Assembly (NCBI RefSeq): GCF_002024805.1
Contig: NZ_CP014337.1
Location: forward strand, 2,852,001 to 2,916,000
DNA from: Elizabethkingia bruuniana
GTDB taxonomy: Bacteria; Bacteroidota; Bacteroidia; Flavobacteriales; Weeksellaceae
Reading direction: 5' to 3'
DNA length: 64,000 nt
Positions 24,739 through 33,921 of this stretch are shown piece by piece. How positions within the stretch are numbered: the stretch's first letter is position 1; the number at the start of each line of letters is the position of its first letter. The notes below the pieces were generated by a model, which was not told the DNA's origin, did not search any database, and saw nothing but the letters and a program-made list of their open reading frames with translations. The position numbers were made by a program, and so were the translations under genes.

Positions 24739-25402
24739 CTTTAGGTGCTTTTTTTCTGAAGTCGATGTTCTTAGATATACCTACGCCAAAAGTAGAACCG
24801 CTGATTCCCGTAACATAACTTTTTGTCCAGCCTTCGCCTTTAGCTTTTGTCTGCAGCATAGATAATTCAGCAAACTTGAATTTCAGTGCCCAGCCTCCGC
24901 CTAAGAATATCGCAAGCATAGGATAAGCTCTCAGACGAAATCCGTTAAAGGCCTCCATTCCAGGATTTGCCATTCCGTTTTCTGCCATCTTCTGCCCCCA
25001 TACATAGTGGGCATCTACCTGCGCTATAAGGGCAAAATATTTCCCCAAGGTTACAGAAGGACTGTACCATAAACCAGTTTCGTTTTGTTTGTATACGGTA
25101 TTTCCGTTCACACGGTCGCTTGCATAAGCATAGTTAACCCCGATTACATCGTTATTGTTAATAAAATACCCCACTCCTATTGGTACTCCTGCATTAGAGC
25201 TTGTTCCGAAAGAACTGGAGCTGCCTGTGGGACTGTTTGTCTTGGAATAATCCAGTGAACCATAAATCATCCATTGTCCTTTTGGACCGTCTTCATCACT
25301 TTTTAATCTTCTTCCTCCCAGAAACTGCGCATCTGCCATTGTAGAAAACAGGGAAGCACCAGCTACAGCTAAAGGGAAAATTATTTTATTCAGAAATTTC
25401 AT
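24728..25402 (-). CDS. Outer-membrane beta-barrel protein within the urease operon
   Basis: 224 aa. A signal peptide (about 1-25, ending ADAQ) and many short alternating strands with aromatic caps (MIYGSLDYSK, IGVNYAYAS, GLWYSPSVTLGKYFA, FGVGISKNIDF) indicate a small barrel of about eight strands. It lies between ureC and ureE and overlaps ureE by 11 bp, so it is a genuine operon member. Related proteins appear in urease clusters of other Bacteroidota as far as I recall; a role in urea or metal passage across the outer membrane is inference. Confidence 0.75.
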   Translation of the reverse strand: MKFLNKIIFPLAVAGASLFSTMADAQFLGGRRLKSDEDGPKGQWMIYGSLDYSKTNSPTGSSSSFGTSSNAGVPIGVGYFINNNDVIGVNYAYASDRVNGNTVYKQNETGLWYSPSVTLGKYFALIAQVDAHYVWGQKMAENGMANPGMEAFNGFRLRAYPMLAIFLGGGWALKFKFAELSMLQTKAKGEGWTKSYVTGISGSTFGVGISKNIDFRKKAPKDDN

Positions 25403-25423
25403 TTTAAACTTTACTTTTTTTAA

Positions 25424-25449
25424 AAGAGCCCGGCCTTCACCAGGCTCTT
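25424..25449 (-). terminator. Attenuator-like hairpin between ureC and the barrel gene
   Basis: Arms AAGAGCC (25424-25430) and GGCTCTT (25443-25449), with additional G-C pairs inside, followed on the minus strand by TTTTAAAAAAA. It sits in the 91-bp gap after ureC. Partial termination here would lower accessory-gene expression relative to ureABC. Confidence 0.55.
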
Positions 25450-25493
25450 CATTAACACTATATAAGAATTGATGAAAAATTGATTCTCACGGA

Positions 25494-27215
25494 TTAGAAC
25501 AGGTAATACAACTGTGTTAAAGGAAGTTTTTCTGCCGGTTCGCAGGTTACATGCACACCGTCTACTGTTACTTTATAGTTTTCAGGGTTTACTTCAATAA
25601 CCGGAGTCTTATCATTATGGATAAGATCTGCCTTGGAAATATTACGGCAGTTCTTCACCGGAAGAATCATTTTCTCTAATTTATATTCAGCGATAGATCC
25701 GTTTTCAATAGAAGCCTGAGATACAAAAGTTGCACAAGTACCAAATTTTGCACGACCGTGGGACCCAAACATATTTTTATAAATAATTGGTTGAGGTGTC
25801 GGGATAGAAGCATTAGCATCTCCCATCTTGCTTGCAACCACCATTCCGCCTTTGAAAATCATTTCCGGTTTAACACCGAATAATGCAGGCTTCCAGATTA
25901 CTAAATCGGCTAATTTACCTTCTTCAATAGATCCTACATATTCTGAAATACCATGTGCAATTGCCGGGTTAATCGTGTATTTTGCCACATAACGCTTCGC
26001 ACGGTAGTTGTCGCTTTCCGTATTTTTATCTTCCTCCAACTGGCCTCTCTGATCCTTCATTTTGCTAGCCGTCTGCCATGTTCTGGTGATTACTTCACCT
26101 ACTCTTCCCATTGCCTGAGAGTCGGAACTCATGATGCTGAATACACCCATATCGTGCAGAATATCTTCCGCAGCAATAGTTTCCGGACGTATACGTGAAT
26201 CTGCGAATGCTACATCTTCAGGAATGTTTTTACTCAGGTGGTGGCAAACCATCAGCATATCCAAATGCTCATCAATTGTATTAATGGTATATGGACGTGT
26301 TGGGTTAGTAGATGCCGGCAATACATTAGGATACATTGCTGCTTTTATAATATCCGGAGCGTGTCCGCCGCCTGCACCTTCTGTGTGGAAAGTGTGGATA
26401 ACTCTTCCGTCAATAGCTCTCATAGTATCCTCAAGGAAACCAGCTTCATTCAACGTATCAGTGTGGATTGCTACCTGTACATCATATTTATCAGCTACTT
26501 TAAGTGCAGCATCTATAGTTGCCGGTGTTGCACCCCAATCTTCATGAATTTTCACTCCTAACGCACCCGCTTCTACCTGTTCTGCAATCGGATCCTCTGC
26601 AGAGCAGTTTCCTTTACCAAAGAATCCTAAATTCATCGGATATTCCTCAGCTGCTTCAAGCATTTTCTGAATATTAAATTTCCCCGGAGTAACTGTTGTT
26701 GCATTGGTTCCGTCATTAGGACCTGTTCCGCCACCAATCATTGTTGTAACACCACTATACAAAGCTGTTTCTATTTGCTGTGGGCAGATATAGTGAATGT
26801 GTGTATCAATACCTCCCGCGGTTACAATATATCCTTTTCCACCGTGGACTTCGGTAGAAGCTCCGATAATTAAGTTCGGTGTAACACCGTCCATTGTATC
26901 CGGATTTCCGGCTTTACCAATACCTACGATTTTACCATCTTTAATACCGATATCGGCTTTTACAATCCCCCAGTGGTCGATAATAGTTGCTCCGGTAATA
27001 CAGAGATCCAGTACACCTTCATCTCTTTTATTGGTAACATTTTGTCCCATACCATCACGCACAGTTTTACCTCCGCCAAATACGGCTTCATCTCCATAAT
27101 GGGTAAAATCTTTTTCGATCTCGATGATCATTTCTGTGTCCCCCAAACGAATTCTGTCTCCGGTTGTAGGTCCTAATATATTAGCATATTGCTTTCTGTC
27201 TACGTTTAAGCTCAT
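25494..27215 (-). CDS. ureC: Urease alpha subunit UreC
   Basis: 573 aa, full length. Catalytic features visible: nickel-ligand HIHYICPQQ, the lysine to be carbamylated in GVKIHEDWG, the HTDTLNE and [15 protein letters not shown] segments, and the mobile-flap CHHLS. The enzyme hydrolyses urea to ammonia and carbamate with two nickel ions. It is cytoplasmic, encoded directly after ureB (2-bp gap). Confidence 0.98.
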   Translation of the reverse strand: MSLNVDRKQYANILGPTTGDRIRLGDTEMIIEIEKDFTHYGDEAVFGGGKTVRDGMGQNVTNKRDEGVLDLCITGATIIDHWGIVKADIGIKDGKIVGIGKAGNPDTMDGVTPNLIIGASTEVHGGKGYIVTAGGIDTHIHYICPQQIETALYSGVTTMIGGGTGPNDGTNATTVTPGKFNIQKMLEAAEEYPMNLGFFGKGNCSAEDPIAEQVEAGALGVKIHEDWGATPATIDAALKVADKYDVQVAIHTDTLNEAGFLEDTMRAIDGRVIHTFHTEGAGGGHAPDIIKAAMYPNVLPASTNPTRPYTINTIDEHLDMLMVCHHLSKNIPEDVAFADSRIRPETIAAEDILHDMGVFSIMSSDSQAMGRVGEVITRTWQTASKMKDQRGQLEEDKNTESDNYRAKRYVAKYTINPAIAHGISEYVGSIEEGKLADLVIWKPALFGVKPEMIFKGGMVVASKMGDANASIPTPQPIIYKNMFGSHGRAKFGTCATFVSQASIENGSIAEYKLEKMILPVKNCRNISKADLIHNDKTPVIEVNPENYKVTVDGVHVTCEPAEKLPLTQLYYLF

Positions 27216-27217
27216 TG

Positions 27218-27586
27218 TTACAGGTTTTTAAAATTTAATTGATTCGCTTTAGCCAAGCTTTCTTCTTTCTGAGCAGCTGAATCTACAGAACCGTCTACAA
27301 GGTTATTGAAACCTATAGCTTTTTTGTTTCCACCAATTTCTACAAGCTCTACTTCTTTTTCTTCTCCTGGTTCAAAACGAACTGCAGTGCTGGCCACAAT
27401 GTTCAGCCTTTTACCAAAAGCTTTCTCACGATCGAAGCTCATCGCTTTATTCACTTCAAAAAAATGATAGTGAGAACCTACCTGTATAGGACGGTCACCT
27501 GTATTTATTACTTTTATCTTTACGGTCTCTCTGCCTTCGTTGCAGATGATAGCCCCTTCTTTTACAAAAATTTCTCCTGGTATCAT
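27218..27586 (-). CDS. ureB: Urease beta subunit UreB
   Basis: 122 aa. [10 protein letters not shown] at the N-terminus and the [20 protein letters not shown] block followed by [18 protein letters not shown] are diagnostic. It is a structural subunit of the trimeric (ABC)3 enzyme, encoded between ureA and ureC. Confidence 0.98.
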   Translation of the reverse strand: MIPGEIFVKEGAIICNEGRETVKIKVINTGDRPIQVGSHYHFFEVNKAMSFDREKAFGKRLNIVASTAVRFEPGEEKEVELVEIGGNKKAIGFNNLVDGSVDSAAQKEESLAKANQLNFKNL

Positions 27587-27597
27587 ACTACTGGTTT

Positions 27598-27900
27598 TTA
27601 ACGGATTGGATTATGTACGGTTACCAACTTTGTCCCGTCCGGGAATGTTGCCTCTATTTGCACATCGTGGATCATTTCAGCCACTCCCGGCATTACATCA
27701 TCTTTGGTAAGAATCTGTGCTCCTTCCTGCATCAGTTCAGCAACTTTTTTTCCATCTCTTGCCCCTTCTAGTAGGAAATGGCTGATAAGTGCTATTGATT
27801 CTGGATAATTTAGTTTCAGGCCTCTGGCCTTTCTTTTTAGCGCAAGCTCTCCTGCCATGAACAGCATAAGCTTCTCGGTTTCTCTCGGTGTTAAATGCAT
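27598..27900 (-). CDS. ureA: Urease gamma subunit UreA
   Basis: 100 aa when started at [10 protein letters not shown] (ATG at 27900), the conserved start of the family. An in-frame Met 57 bp upstream would add non-family residues and overlap the leader hairpin. Contains [21 protein letters not shown] and the final [11 protein letters not shown]. First structural gene of the urease operon. Confidence 0.97.
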   Translation of the reverse strand: MHLTPRETEKLMLFMAGELALKRKARGLKLNYPESIALISHFLLEGARDGKKVAELMQEGAQILTKDDVMPGVAEMIHDVQIEATFPDGTKLVTVHNPIR

Positions 27901-27939
27901 TGTTTTCTTGTTAAAAATTAGACATAGATCTATAACCTG

Positions 27940-27956
27940 CCCTTTCCCGAAGGGCA
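27940..27956 (-). promoter_or_regulatory. Leader hairpin upstream of ureA
   Basis: GCCCTT/AAGGGC inverted repeat with a 5-nt loop about 40 bp before the ureA start. A second short inverted repeat TTCCGG/CCGGAA lies further upstream (about 27982-28005). They may be mRNA leader structure or a regulator site; no NikR-type box was seen. Confidence 0.35.
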
Positions 27957-28062
27957 AATATTGTCTTATACGAAATTTAAATTCCGGAAATTATCCCGCC
28001 GGAACCCCATCGATTATAGATACAAATCAGGGTTCTTCAGGAAGTCTGTAAAATGAAAATAA

Positions 28063-28434
28063 TTAGCAGTATGCAATCTGCAAAGAATGATATAGTATAT
28101 ACTTTGGTACATCTATATATGGATGGTGATGAGCTACTACCGGTTTATCAGAAATATAAAAAGTATTGTAAAAGATACTGATCCAGTTTTCGACTACATG
28201 GTCAAGATCTAATTTTACTTTCTCTACTTCACCAAGTAATGATTCATCATGATCATCATCTGATAAATTATAAAAATCAAATGAGCTTTGAGAGATTTTG
28301 TCTGTTTTCTGATAGTTTTTACCAGAAGCTTTGAAATGAACAAGAGCATTCCCTTTATGTGCCTGACCAGCACATAGCATCGTGAAAAAAAACACGATAA
28401 AAAGGGATAAATGTAATTTTTTAAGGCTCTTCAT
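28063..28434 (-). CDS. Small exported protein upstream of ureA
   Basis: 123 aa with a signal peptide (about 1-22, ending CAGQA). The mature part is rich in Asp/His, with an acidic stretch (LSDDDHDESLLGEVE) and a VVAHHHPYIDVP segment near the end, which could bind a metal. It precedes ureA on the same strand with a 160-bp gap. I recognise no family; a link to nickel handling is speculative. Confidence 0.6.
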   Translation of the reverse strand: MKSLKKLHLSLFIVFFFTMLCAGQAHKGNALVHFKASGKNYQKTDKISQSSFDFYNLSDDDHDESLLGEVEKVKLDLDHVVENWISIFYNTFYISDKPVVAHHHPYIDVPKYILYHSLQIAYC

Positions 28435-28607
28435 TAGCGATGTAAAAGTAGAAAGAAATCTAATGTTTTATATATCAAAAAATAGATTTAAAATGTTCAA
28501 AATCGTGACAAAAAACATGTCTTTTTTTATACCATACAAACAAATAAAAGTTATAAATAATTGATTATTAAATATATAAATGCAAATAACACCGCTATTT
28601 AGAATAT

Positions 28608-29489
28608 TTAAAATTCCGTTTTCAATAATTCATTCATTTTAACCCTTAAACTCTCTGGTTCTAGTATTTTTACTAATCCTGTCAGTGTAAGAAGCTCCTG
28701 AATGAAATCATAGCTGGGAACAAGTCTAAGACTTATTTTCACTTCTTCGCTATTATCTGAAATGATTTTTTGAGAATGATGTATAGGCAATGATTTCAGG
28801 AAATTTCCCTGAACAGCATCCATAGATAAAATAATATTTTCCGGCTCTTTGCCCAGACTTGAAATAATACCAAATGAGTTCTCAAAGGCCGCCTCAAGAT
28901 CACAATCTTCTTTACCGAACCCTATTGAGGTAAGCAGCAAATCTGTCATCCTGTCCAGACCATATGTTTTTATAAAAAAGTTTTTCCCGCTGGTTTCATT
29001 TCCCAAAAGATACCACCGGTTTTTAAATTCTTTCAGCGCATAGGGCTGTACCAGCTTTTTAGTTCCTTTATCATCATTAAACTTCCGATAGACAAAGCTT
29101 ACACATTTCTGGAGCTTTATCGCCTGTACTAAGTCCTGAAGATTATGCAGCCCACGGGATTTTCTTTTCTCGAACAACATGATATCCGCTTTCCCTTCTG
29201 TTTCCCGATAGGCTTCCATTAGCAATATAGTATCGAATATATCTTCTTCGGACGAATCTTCCAGAAAATAAATATTACGGCCCTTATTATAGCGTATTTC
29301 TTTTCCCGATATCTCACCGATAAGTTTTTTATCCCGCTGAAAAGTACGTTCGGTAAAACTTAGCTCCAGATCCTTTTCCTGAAACTTTTCACTCAAAAAT
29401 TCATAAATATCCTGGAAAGAAGCTCCCTTCTTTCTTCGTATAAATTCTTCTATCAGCTTCAACCGAAGCATTTGTTCCCGTTTTGCCAT
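28608..29489 (-). CDS. WYL-domain transcriptional regulator
   Basis: 293 aa. N-terminal winged helix-turn-helix (about 1-60), central WYL domain with VQPYALKEFKNRWYLLGNE (about 143-161), and a C-terminal WCX-like part. WYL proteins sense nucleic-acid or nucleotide ligands in several systems. The 25-bp palindrome in front of the gene (29517-29541) could be an autoregulatory operator. Divergently transcribed from a Cys-rich small protein gene. Confidence 0.9.
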   Translation of the reverse strand: MAKREQMLRLKLIEEFIRRKKGASFQDIYEFLSEKFQEKDLELSFTERTFQRDKKLIGEISGKEIRYNKGRNIYFLEDSSEEDIFDTILLMEAYRETEGKADIMLFEKRKSRGLHNLQDLVQAIKLQKCVSFVYRKFNDDKGTKKLVQPYALKEFKNRWYLLGNETSGKNFFIKTYGLDRMTDLLLTSIGFGKEDCDLEAAFENSFGIISSLGKEPENIILSMDAVQGNFLKSLPIHHSQKIISDNSEEVKISLRLVPSYDFIQELLTLTGLVKILEPESLRVKMNELLKTEF

Positions 29490-29516
29490 TTTTTAATAAA
29501 AACCAAAAATAAAAAA

Positions 29517-29541
29517 ATGAACGACATGTTTTGTCGTTCAT
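29517..29541. promoter_or_regulatory. 25-bp palindrome between WYL and Cys-rich genes
   Basis: Perfect 10-bp arms ATGAACGACA/TGTCGTTCAT with a 5-nt centre. It may be the operator of the WYL regulator. On the minus strand it is followed by a long T-rich run, so it also has terminator shape and could stop transcripts coming from the sulfatase gene. Confidence 0.55.
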
Positions 29542-29547
29542 CGCTAA

Positions 29548-29555
29548 TATTTTTG
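29548..29555 (+). promoter_or_regulatory. -7 box of the Cys-rich gene
   Basis: TATTTTTG fits TAnnTTTG, 35 bp before the plus-strand start and directly next to the palindrome. No -33 TTG at standard distance is seen. Confidence 0.4.
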
Positions 29556-29589
29556 TCCGTATAAATCAACACCCAAATCTAAATCAGTT

Positions 29590-29820
29590 ATGGCAAACTA
29601 TTTTTGTAAATGCTGCGGAACCAAAGCCAATAGTATATCATCTCTGCTTTCCAGACGTTGCGACAGCAATCCTTCGGAAAGAAGACATTTACTATATGAA
29701 GGCGGACAGAAAACCCAATACCATTGTGAATACTGCAGTGCAAAATCTTCAAGCCTGACGGTTTTATGCGTGGGAAAATGCAGTCATAATCCTAATGGCG
29801 GAACACATATCCCGTTATAA
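29590..29820 (+). CDS. Cys-rich two-repeat zinc-binding-like protein
   Basis: 76 aa. Two similar halves: YFC-x-x-CG-x-K-x-x-S...RRC-x-x-NP...H-x-x-LYEG (about 4-38) and YHC-x-x-CS-x-K-x-x-S...GKC-x-x-NP...HIPL (about 44-76). Cys6, Cys9, Cys24 and a following His, and Cys46, Cys49, Cys64 and a following His, would give two zinc sites. The repeat consistency makes this frame the real one over the overlapping frame starting at 29531. Soluble, function unknown; probably controlled with the divergent WYL regulator. Confidence 0.75.
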   Translation: MANYFCKCCGTKANSISSLLSRRCDSNPSERRHLLYEGGQKTQYHCEYCSAKSSSLTVLCVGKCSHNPNGGTHIPL

Positions 29821-29833
29821 TAAATATGGCTGA

Positions 29834-31417
29834 TTAAAACTCAACAGTTGTAGTATCTTTATACTTTTTGATCAGTGCTTTTAATTCCAGCTTTAGCTTA
29901 TCCGAAGTCTTTTTATAACGTGGATCATGATACAGGTTTTTAACCTCATTAGGGTCTTTACTGAGATCATAAAGCTCCCAGTCTTTAATATCATAGAAAT
30001 AGATCAGCTTATATTGCTTTGTACGGATTCCAAGGTGCTTTTCTACATGATGAACTGTATTCTCATAATAATGATAATACAATTTATCTTTCCACTTCTT
30101 TACTTTTTCCCCTGAAAAAAATGGTGTCAGGGAATTCCCCTGCATATCATTCGGGACAGGTAAACCTGCAGCCTTCAGTATCGTTGGCGCCAAATCTACA
30201 TTCTGTACCAAAGCGTTTTCGGTTATATTTTCTTTAATATGTCCCGGATAGCTCATTACCAAAGGAATCTGCAGCGAAGGTTCATACATAAAACGTTTAT
30301 CATACCAACCGTGCTCTCCAAGGAAAAAGCCCTGATCGGATGTATAAATAATCAATGTATTTTTATCCAGTCCGTTCTTTTTCAGATACTCCATAAGTTC
30401 CCCTACATTATCATCAACAGATTTTACGGTTTTCAGATAATCATTCATATACCTGTTGTATTTCCATTTCAGTAAATCTGTTCCAATTGGTTTATTAGTG
30501 TAATAAGCATCTGAAATAGGCTTGTAATATTTGTCCCATGCCTGTCGTTGTTCTTTAGTCATTCTGGATAAATCTCCGCCCAACCATGTAAAAGAATTAT
30601 TACGTGAATCTCCTCCCGTTCCGGTTTCATCTTTTGCTTGTTTCAGGTAGACTTTCAGATCATACCCCAAAAACATATTTTCAATTCTCATATCCTGTTT
30701 AAAGGCAGCCTGCGAACGAGTGCTGTAATCATCAAAAAAAGTTTCAGGCAAAGGAAATTCTTTATCTTTTACATTATTCAGGTCTTTTGTATTAGGCAGC
30801 CAGTTGCGGTGTGGTGCTTTTTCATGGAGCATTAGAAATATAGGCTTACCTGAGTTTTTTTGTTCTTCAAAAAGCTGAATAGCCTTTTCAGTAATCAGCT
30901 CTGTTGTATACCCCGGAACGACCACTGTATCTTTTCCGTTAAAGAAACGTGGCGAATAATATTCTCCCTGATCAATCAGTATATCAAACTTATCAAATCC
31001 CTGAGGTACTGATCCCAAATGCCATTTTCCGATAATTGAAGTATAATAACCAGCTTCTTTCAGATATTTCGGCAATGTTGGCTGGCTTCCGTCAAAGACA
31101 TCTTCATCATTGGATTTAAAACCATTAATATGACTGAATTTTCCAGTTAAAAAAACAGCTCTTGAAGGTCCGCATATAGAATTAGTAACAAATGCATTGT
31201 TAAATTTGATTCCTTTCTCTGCTATTTTATCCAGATGAGGTGTTTCTATAAGATCATGTGAGTAGGCACTCATAGCACTTTTAGAATGATCGTCTGTCAT
31301 GATAAAAATAATATTCGGCTTCTGTTCCTTACTGCTTACATTATTTTTATTCTGCCCGTGTACACTTGTGGTAAAGAGTACCAGCCCAAGGATAATCTGA
31401 TTAATATTTATATTCAT
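29834..31417 (-). CDS. Type I sulfatase (exported)
   Basis: 527 aa from the Met at 31417, which begins the signal peptide (ILGLVLFTTSVHG); a Met six codons upstream is less likely. Metal site IIFIMTDDH and the formylglycine motif CGPSR (Cys82) followed by LTGK are present, and the C-terminal part has the sulfatase DUF4976-like IRTKQYKLIYF...LYDLSKDPNEVKNLY block. It removes sulfate esters, probably from host glycosaminoglycans or glycoproteins, and needs a formylglycine-generating partner encoded elsewhere. Confidence 0.93.
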   Translation of the reverse strand: MNININQIILGLVLFTTSVHGQNKNNVSSKEQKPNIIFIMTDDHSKSAMSAYSHDLIETPHLDKIAEKGIKFNNAFVTNSICGPSRAVFLTGKFSHINGFKSNDEDVFDGSQPTLPKYLKEAGYYTSIIGKWHLGSVPQGFDKFDILIDQGEYYSPRFFNGKDTVVVPGYTTELITEKAIQLFEEQKNSGKPIFLMLHEKAPHRNWLPNTKDLNNVKDKEFPLPETFFDDYSTRSQAAFKQDMRIENMFLGYDLKVYLKQAKDETGTGGDSRNNSFTWLGGDLSRMTKEQRQAWDKYYKPISDAYYTNKPIGTDLLKWKYNRYMNDYLKTVKSVDDNVGELMEYLKKNGLDKNTLIIYTSDQGFFLGEHGWYDKRFMYEPSLQIPLVMSYPGHIKENITENALVQNVDLAPTILKAAGLPVPNDMQGNSLTPFFSGEKVKKWKDKLYYHYYENTVHHVEKHLGIRTKQYKLIYFYDIKDWELYDLSKDPNEVKNLYHDPRYKKTSDKLKLELKALIKKYKDTTTVEF

Positions 31418-31460
31418 GGTTATAATTTTTAACAAAATAAGTAAATCAAAAGCAATAAAA

Positions 31461-31482
31461 AAACCTTCCGAATGGAAGGTTT
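31461..31482. terminator. Bidirectional terminator after frr
   Basis: 9-bp arms AAACCTTCC/GGAAGGTTT with a GAAT loop. On the minus strand T-rich sequence follows, ending the pyrH-frr operon; the plus-strand side is also T-rich. Confidence 0.8.
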
Positions 31483-31509
31483 TATTTTATAAGAACAGCA
31501 TAATTATGA

Positions 31510-32064
31510 TTATACTTTCATAATTTCAGCTTCTTTCACTTTTAACAGCTCTTCAGCTTTTTTAATGTAAGCATCAGTAAGTTCCTGAATTTCAGCTTCA
31601 GTACTCTTAATAACATCTTCAGAAACGCCTTCAAGTCTTTTTAGTTCTTTGTTTCCGTCCTGACGTGCATTACGAATCGTAACTTTTGTAGACTCCATTT
31701 CAGATTTAGCCTGCTTTGCAAGTTCCTTTCTTCTTTCTTCTGTTAAAGGCGGAACATTCAGGATAATCATTTCACCATTATTAGAAGGTGCAAAACCTAA
31801 ATTGGAAACAATAATTCCTTTTTCAATAGCATTAATTGCAGTTCTGTCCCAAGGCTGGATTGCAATAGTCATAGCATCCGGAACAGAAACGTTAGCAACC
31901 TGATTAAGAGGAGTCGGAGCACCATAGTACTCTACCATAACATCCTGTACCATAGCAGTAGAAGCTCTACCCGCTCTGATTTTCTGAAAAGCATAGTCCA
32001 AGTGCTTGATTGCAGCATCCATTTCCTGCTTTACCGATGCTACGATGAGTTCTAATTCTTCCAT
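31510..32064 (-). CDS. frr: Ribosome recycling factor
   Basis: 184 aa, typical length. Contains the family blocks KIRAGRASTAMVQDVMVEYYGAPTPL and the C-terminal KELKRLEGVSEDVIKSTEAEIQELTDAY. With EF-G it splits post-termination ribosomes. It follows pyrH by 65 bp, the common bacterial pyrH-frr order. Confidence 0.98.
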   Translation of the reverse strand: MEELELIVASVKQEMDAAIKHLDYAFQKIRAGRASTAMVQDVMVEYYGAPTPLNQVANVSVPDAMTIAIQPWDRTAINAIEKGIIVSNLGFAPSNNGEMIILNVPPLTEERRKELAKQAKSEMESTKVTIRNARQDGNKELKRLEGVSEDVIKSTEAEIQELTDAYIKKAEELLKVKEAEIMKV

Positions 32065-32129
32065 AATATTATTTAGTTTAATAGTTTACGGTAATCACTA
32101 ACCGCTAATAATTTTAATATCCGATTTGT

Positions 32130-32834
32130 TTAGTTTACTAGTGTTCCTACATTTTCACCTTCTACCAAACGTGTAAGGTTGCCTTCTTTATTCATATCGA
32201 ATACAATAATAGGCAATTTATTTTCATGACTTAAAGTAAATGCTGTCATATCCATTACTTTAAGATTTTTTGCGAAAACTTCTTCGAAGCTAAGGTTTTC
32301 AAACTTAACAGCGTTTTCATTTTTCTCAGGGTCTTTATCGTAAATACCATCTACACGTGTACCTTTAAGAATAACATCTGCGTTGATTTCGATAGCACGT
32401 AATGTTGCAGCTGTATCAGTTGTGAAGTAAGGATTACCGGTTCCAGCACCGAAGATTACAACTCTTCCTTTTTCAAGGTGTCTTACTGCTCTCCTTTTAA
32501 TGAATGGTTCTGCAACCTTATCCATTTCAATAGCAGACTGAAGACGTGTTTTAATCCCCTGATCTTCCAAAGCTCCCTGTAATGCCATTCCGTTGATAAC
32601 AGTTGCCAGCATTCCCATATAGTCACCCTGTACTCTGTCCATTCCTGCCGCAGCACCAGATACACCTCTGAAAATATTTCCTCCTCCTATTACAATTGCA
32701 ACCTCGCAACCTAAATCTACCACTTTCTTAATTTCCGTTGCGTAATCTTTCAGTCTCTGGCTATCGATACCATATTCCTGATTTCCCATAAGGGCTTCGC
32801 CGCTTAGTTTTAGGAGAATTCTTTTATATTTCAT
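32130..32834 (-). CDS. pyrH: UMP kinase
   Basis: 234 aa. [11 protein letters not shown] near the N-terminus, [10 protein letters not shown] and the [17 protein letters not shown] block identify the amino-acid-kinase-fold UMP kinase, which phosphorylates UMP in pyrimidine nucleotide synthesis. Full length; transcribed with frr. Confidence 0.98.
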   Translation of the reverse strand: MKYKRILLKLSGEALMGNQEYGIDSQRLKDYATEIKKVVDLGCEVAIVIGGGNIFRGVSGAAAGMDRVQGDYMGMLATVINGMALQGALEDQGIKTRLQSAIEMDKVAEPFIKRRAVRHLEKGRVVIFGAGTGNPYFTTDTAATLRAIEINADVILKGTRVDGIYDKDPEKNENAVKFENLSFEEVFAKNLKVMDMTAFTLSHENKLPIIVFDMNKEGNLTRLVEGENVGTLVN

Positions 32835-32997
32835 TCGTTAAGATTTTATTTTACTGCTCTTTAGCAGCCTGTATTTCATTAAAATGTAACCTCTGTGCGG
32901 ATCATTACTATAAATAAAAACACAGAAATTTCATTTTTATTTTTTCGGTAGCAAATTTAATGAAATCTCACGAAATGCAACAGGTAAAATTATTTAT

Positions 32998-33027
32998 TTG
33001 AAGAAGCTTCAAAATAATTTATTTTTG
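32998..33027 (+). promoter_or_regulatory. cmk promoter, consensus Bacteroidota type
   Basis: TTG (32998-33000), exactly 19 bp, then TATTTTTG (33020-33027) match the TTG-N19-TAnnTTTG consensus of the Bacteroidota primary sigma factor. The predicted transcript starts about 55 bp before cmk. Confidence 0.75.
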
Positions 33028-33089
33028 TACCAGAGAAAAGGATTGTCTGAGAACTTTTAGAGTTCTTTTACTAATATTTACACAAACTT

Positions 33090-33758
33090 ATGACGAAGAA
33101 ACCTGTAATTGCCATAGACGGATTTTCATCCACCGGAAAAAGTTCAATTTCCAAAATTATCGCCAGAGAATTAGGAATTATCCACATGGATACCGGCGCG
33201 CTTTATCGTGGTATTACAGTATTCGCTATTCAGCACTATCTGGAAAACAACAACATTAATATTCCTTTACTTATCAGTCATCTTAATGACATCAGCTTAG
33301 AGTTCAGAAATATTGATGGAAATCTTCAGCTGTTCTTAAATAACAAGAATATCGATGCTGAAATAAGAGATCCGAAAGTATCCGACTATGTAAGTGAGGT
33401 AGCAAAGCAACCTGAAGTAAGAGCTTTTCTGTTGTCTATGCAAAGACAAATGGCAGAAAACGGCGGAATTGTAATGGACGGAAGAGATATTGGCACCGTA
33501 GTATTGCCTGATGCTGATTACAAATTTTTTATGACAGCAAGTCCGGATGAGCGTGCTATGCGCAGATATAAGGAATTATTGGCAGGTGGTACAGAAGCAG
33601 ATCTGGAGGAGGTGAAAGCTAATTTACTAATGCGTGACAAAATTGACAGTGAACGCGAAACTTCACCATTAAAGCAGGCCGATGATGCTATTCTTATAGA
33701 TAACACCTGTTTGAACAAAGAAGAAACTATTGCTTTAATATTGTCATATATCCGATAA
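33090..33758 (+). CDS. cmk: Cytidylate kinase
   Basis: 222 aa. Walker A loop GFSSTGKSS (about 11-19), HMDTGALYRGIT, and the DGRDIGTVVLPDADYKFFMTA block typical of CMP/dCMP kinases. It converts CMP and dCMP to diphosphates. A single gene with its own consensus promoter, divergent from pyrH. Confidence 0.97.
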   Translation: MTKKPVIAIDGFSSTGKSSISKIIARELGIIHMDTGALYRGITVFAIQHYLENNNINIPLLISHLNDISLEFRNIDGNLQLFLNNKNIDAEIRDPKVSDYVSEVAKQPEVRAFLLSMQRQMAENGGIVMDGRDIGTVVLPDADYKFFMTASPDERAMRRYKELLAGGTEADLEEVKANLLMRDKIDSERETSPLKQADDAILIDNTCLNKEETIALILSYIR

Positions 33759-33921
33759 ATTTCTTACCTTTAAACAGAAAGATTAATTATTTGACTTATT
33801 AATAATATTTAACAAAATTTAAGATCCCAATACTTTCTTTGGTATATTAATTGTTTAAATATCCTTATCAAATTAATTTTTCAACCATACAACAAAATAC
33901 TAACTCTAAAAATTATTTAAA

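Noticed and set aside
26131-27099. Plus-strand frames opposite ureC
   Set aside because: Antisense shadows of a strongly conserved gene; no independent motif.
27900-28062. NikR operator or nickel riboswitch upstream of ureA
   Set aside because: No GTATGA-N16-TCATAC type site and no recognisable riboswitch core; only short hairpins are visible.
29531-29758. Plus-strand frame overlapping the Cys-rich gene
   Set aside because: It lacks any repeat or motif, begins inside the palindrome, and the other frame shows a consistent two-repeat CxxC pattern.
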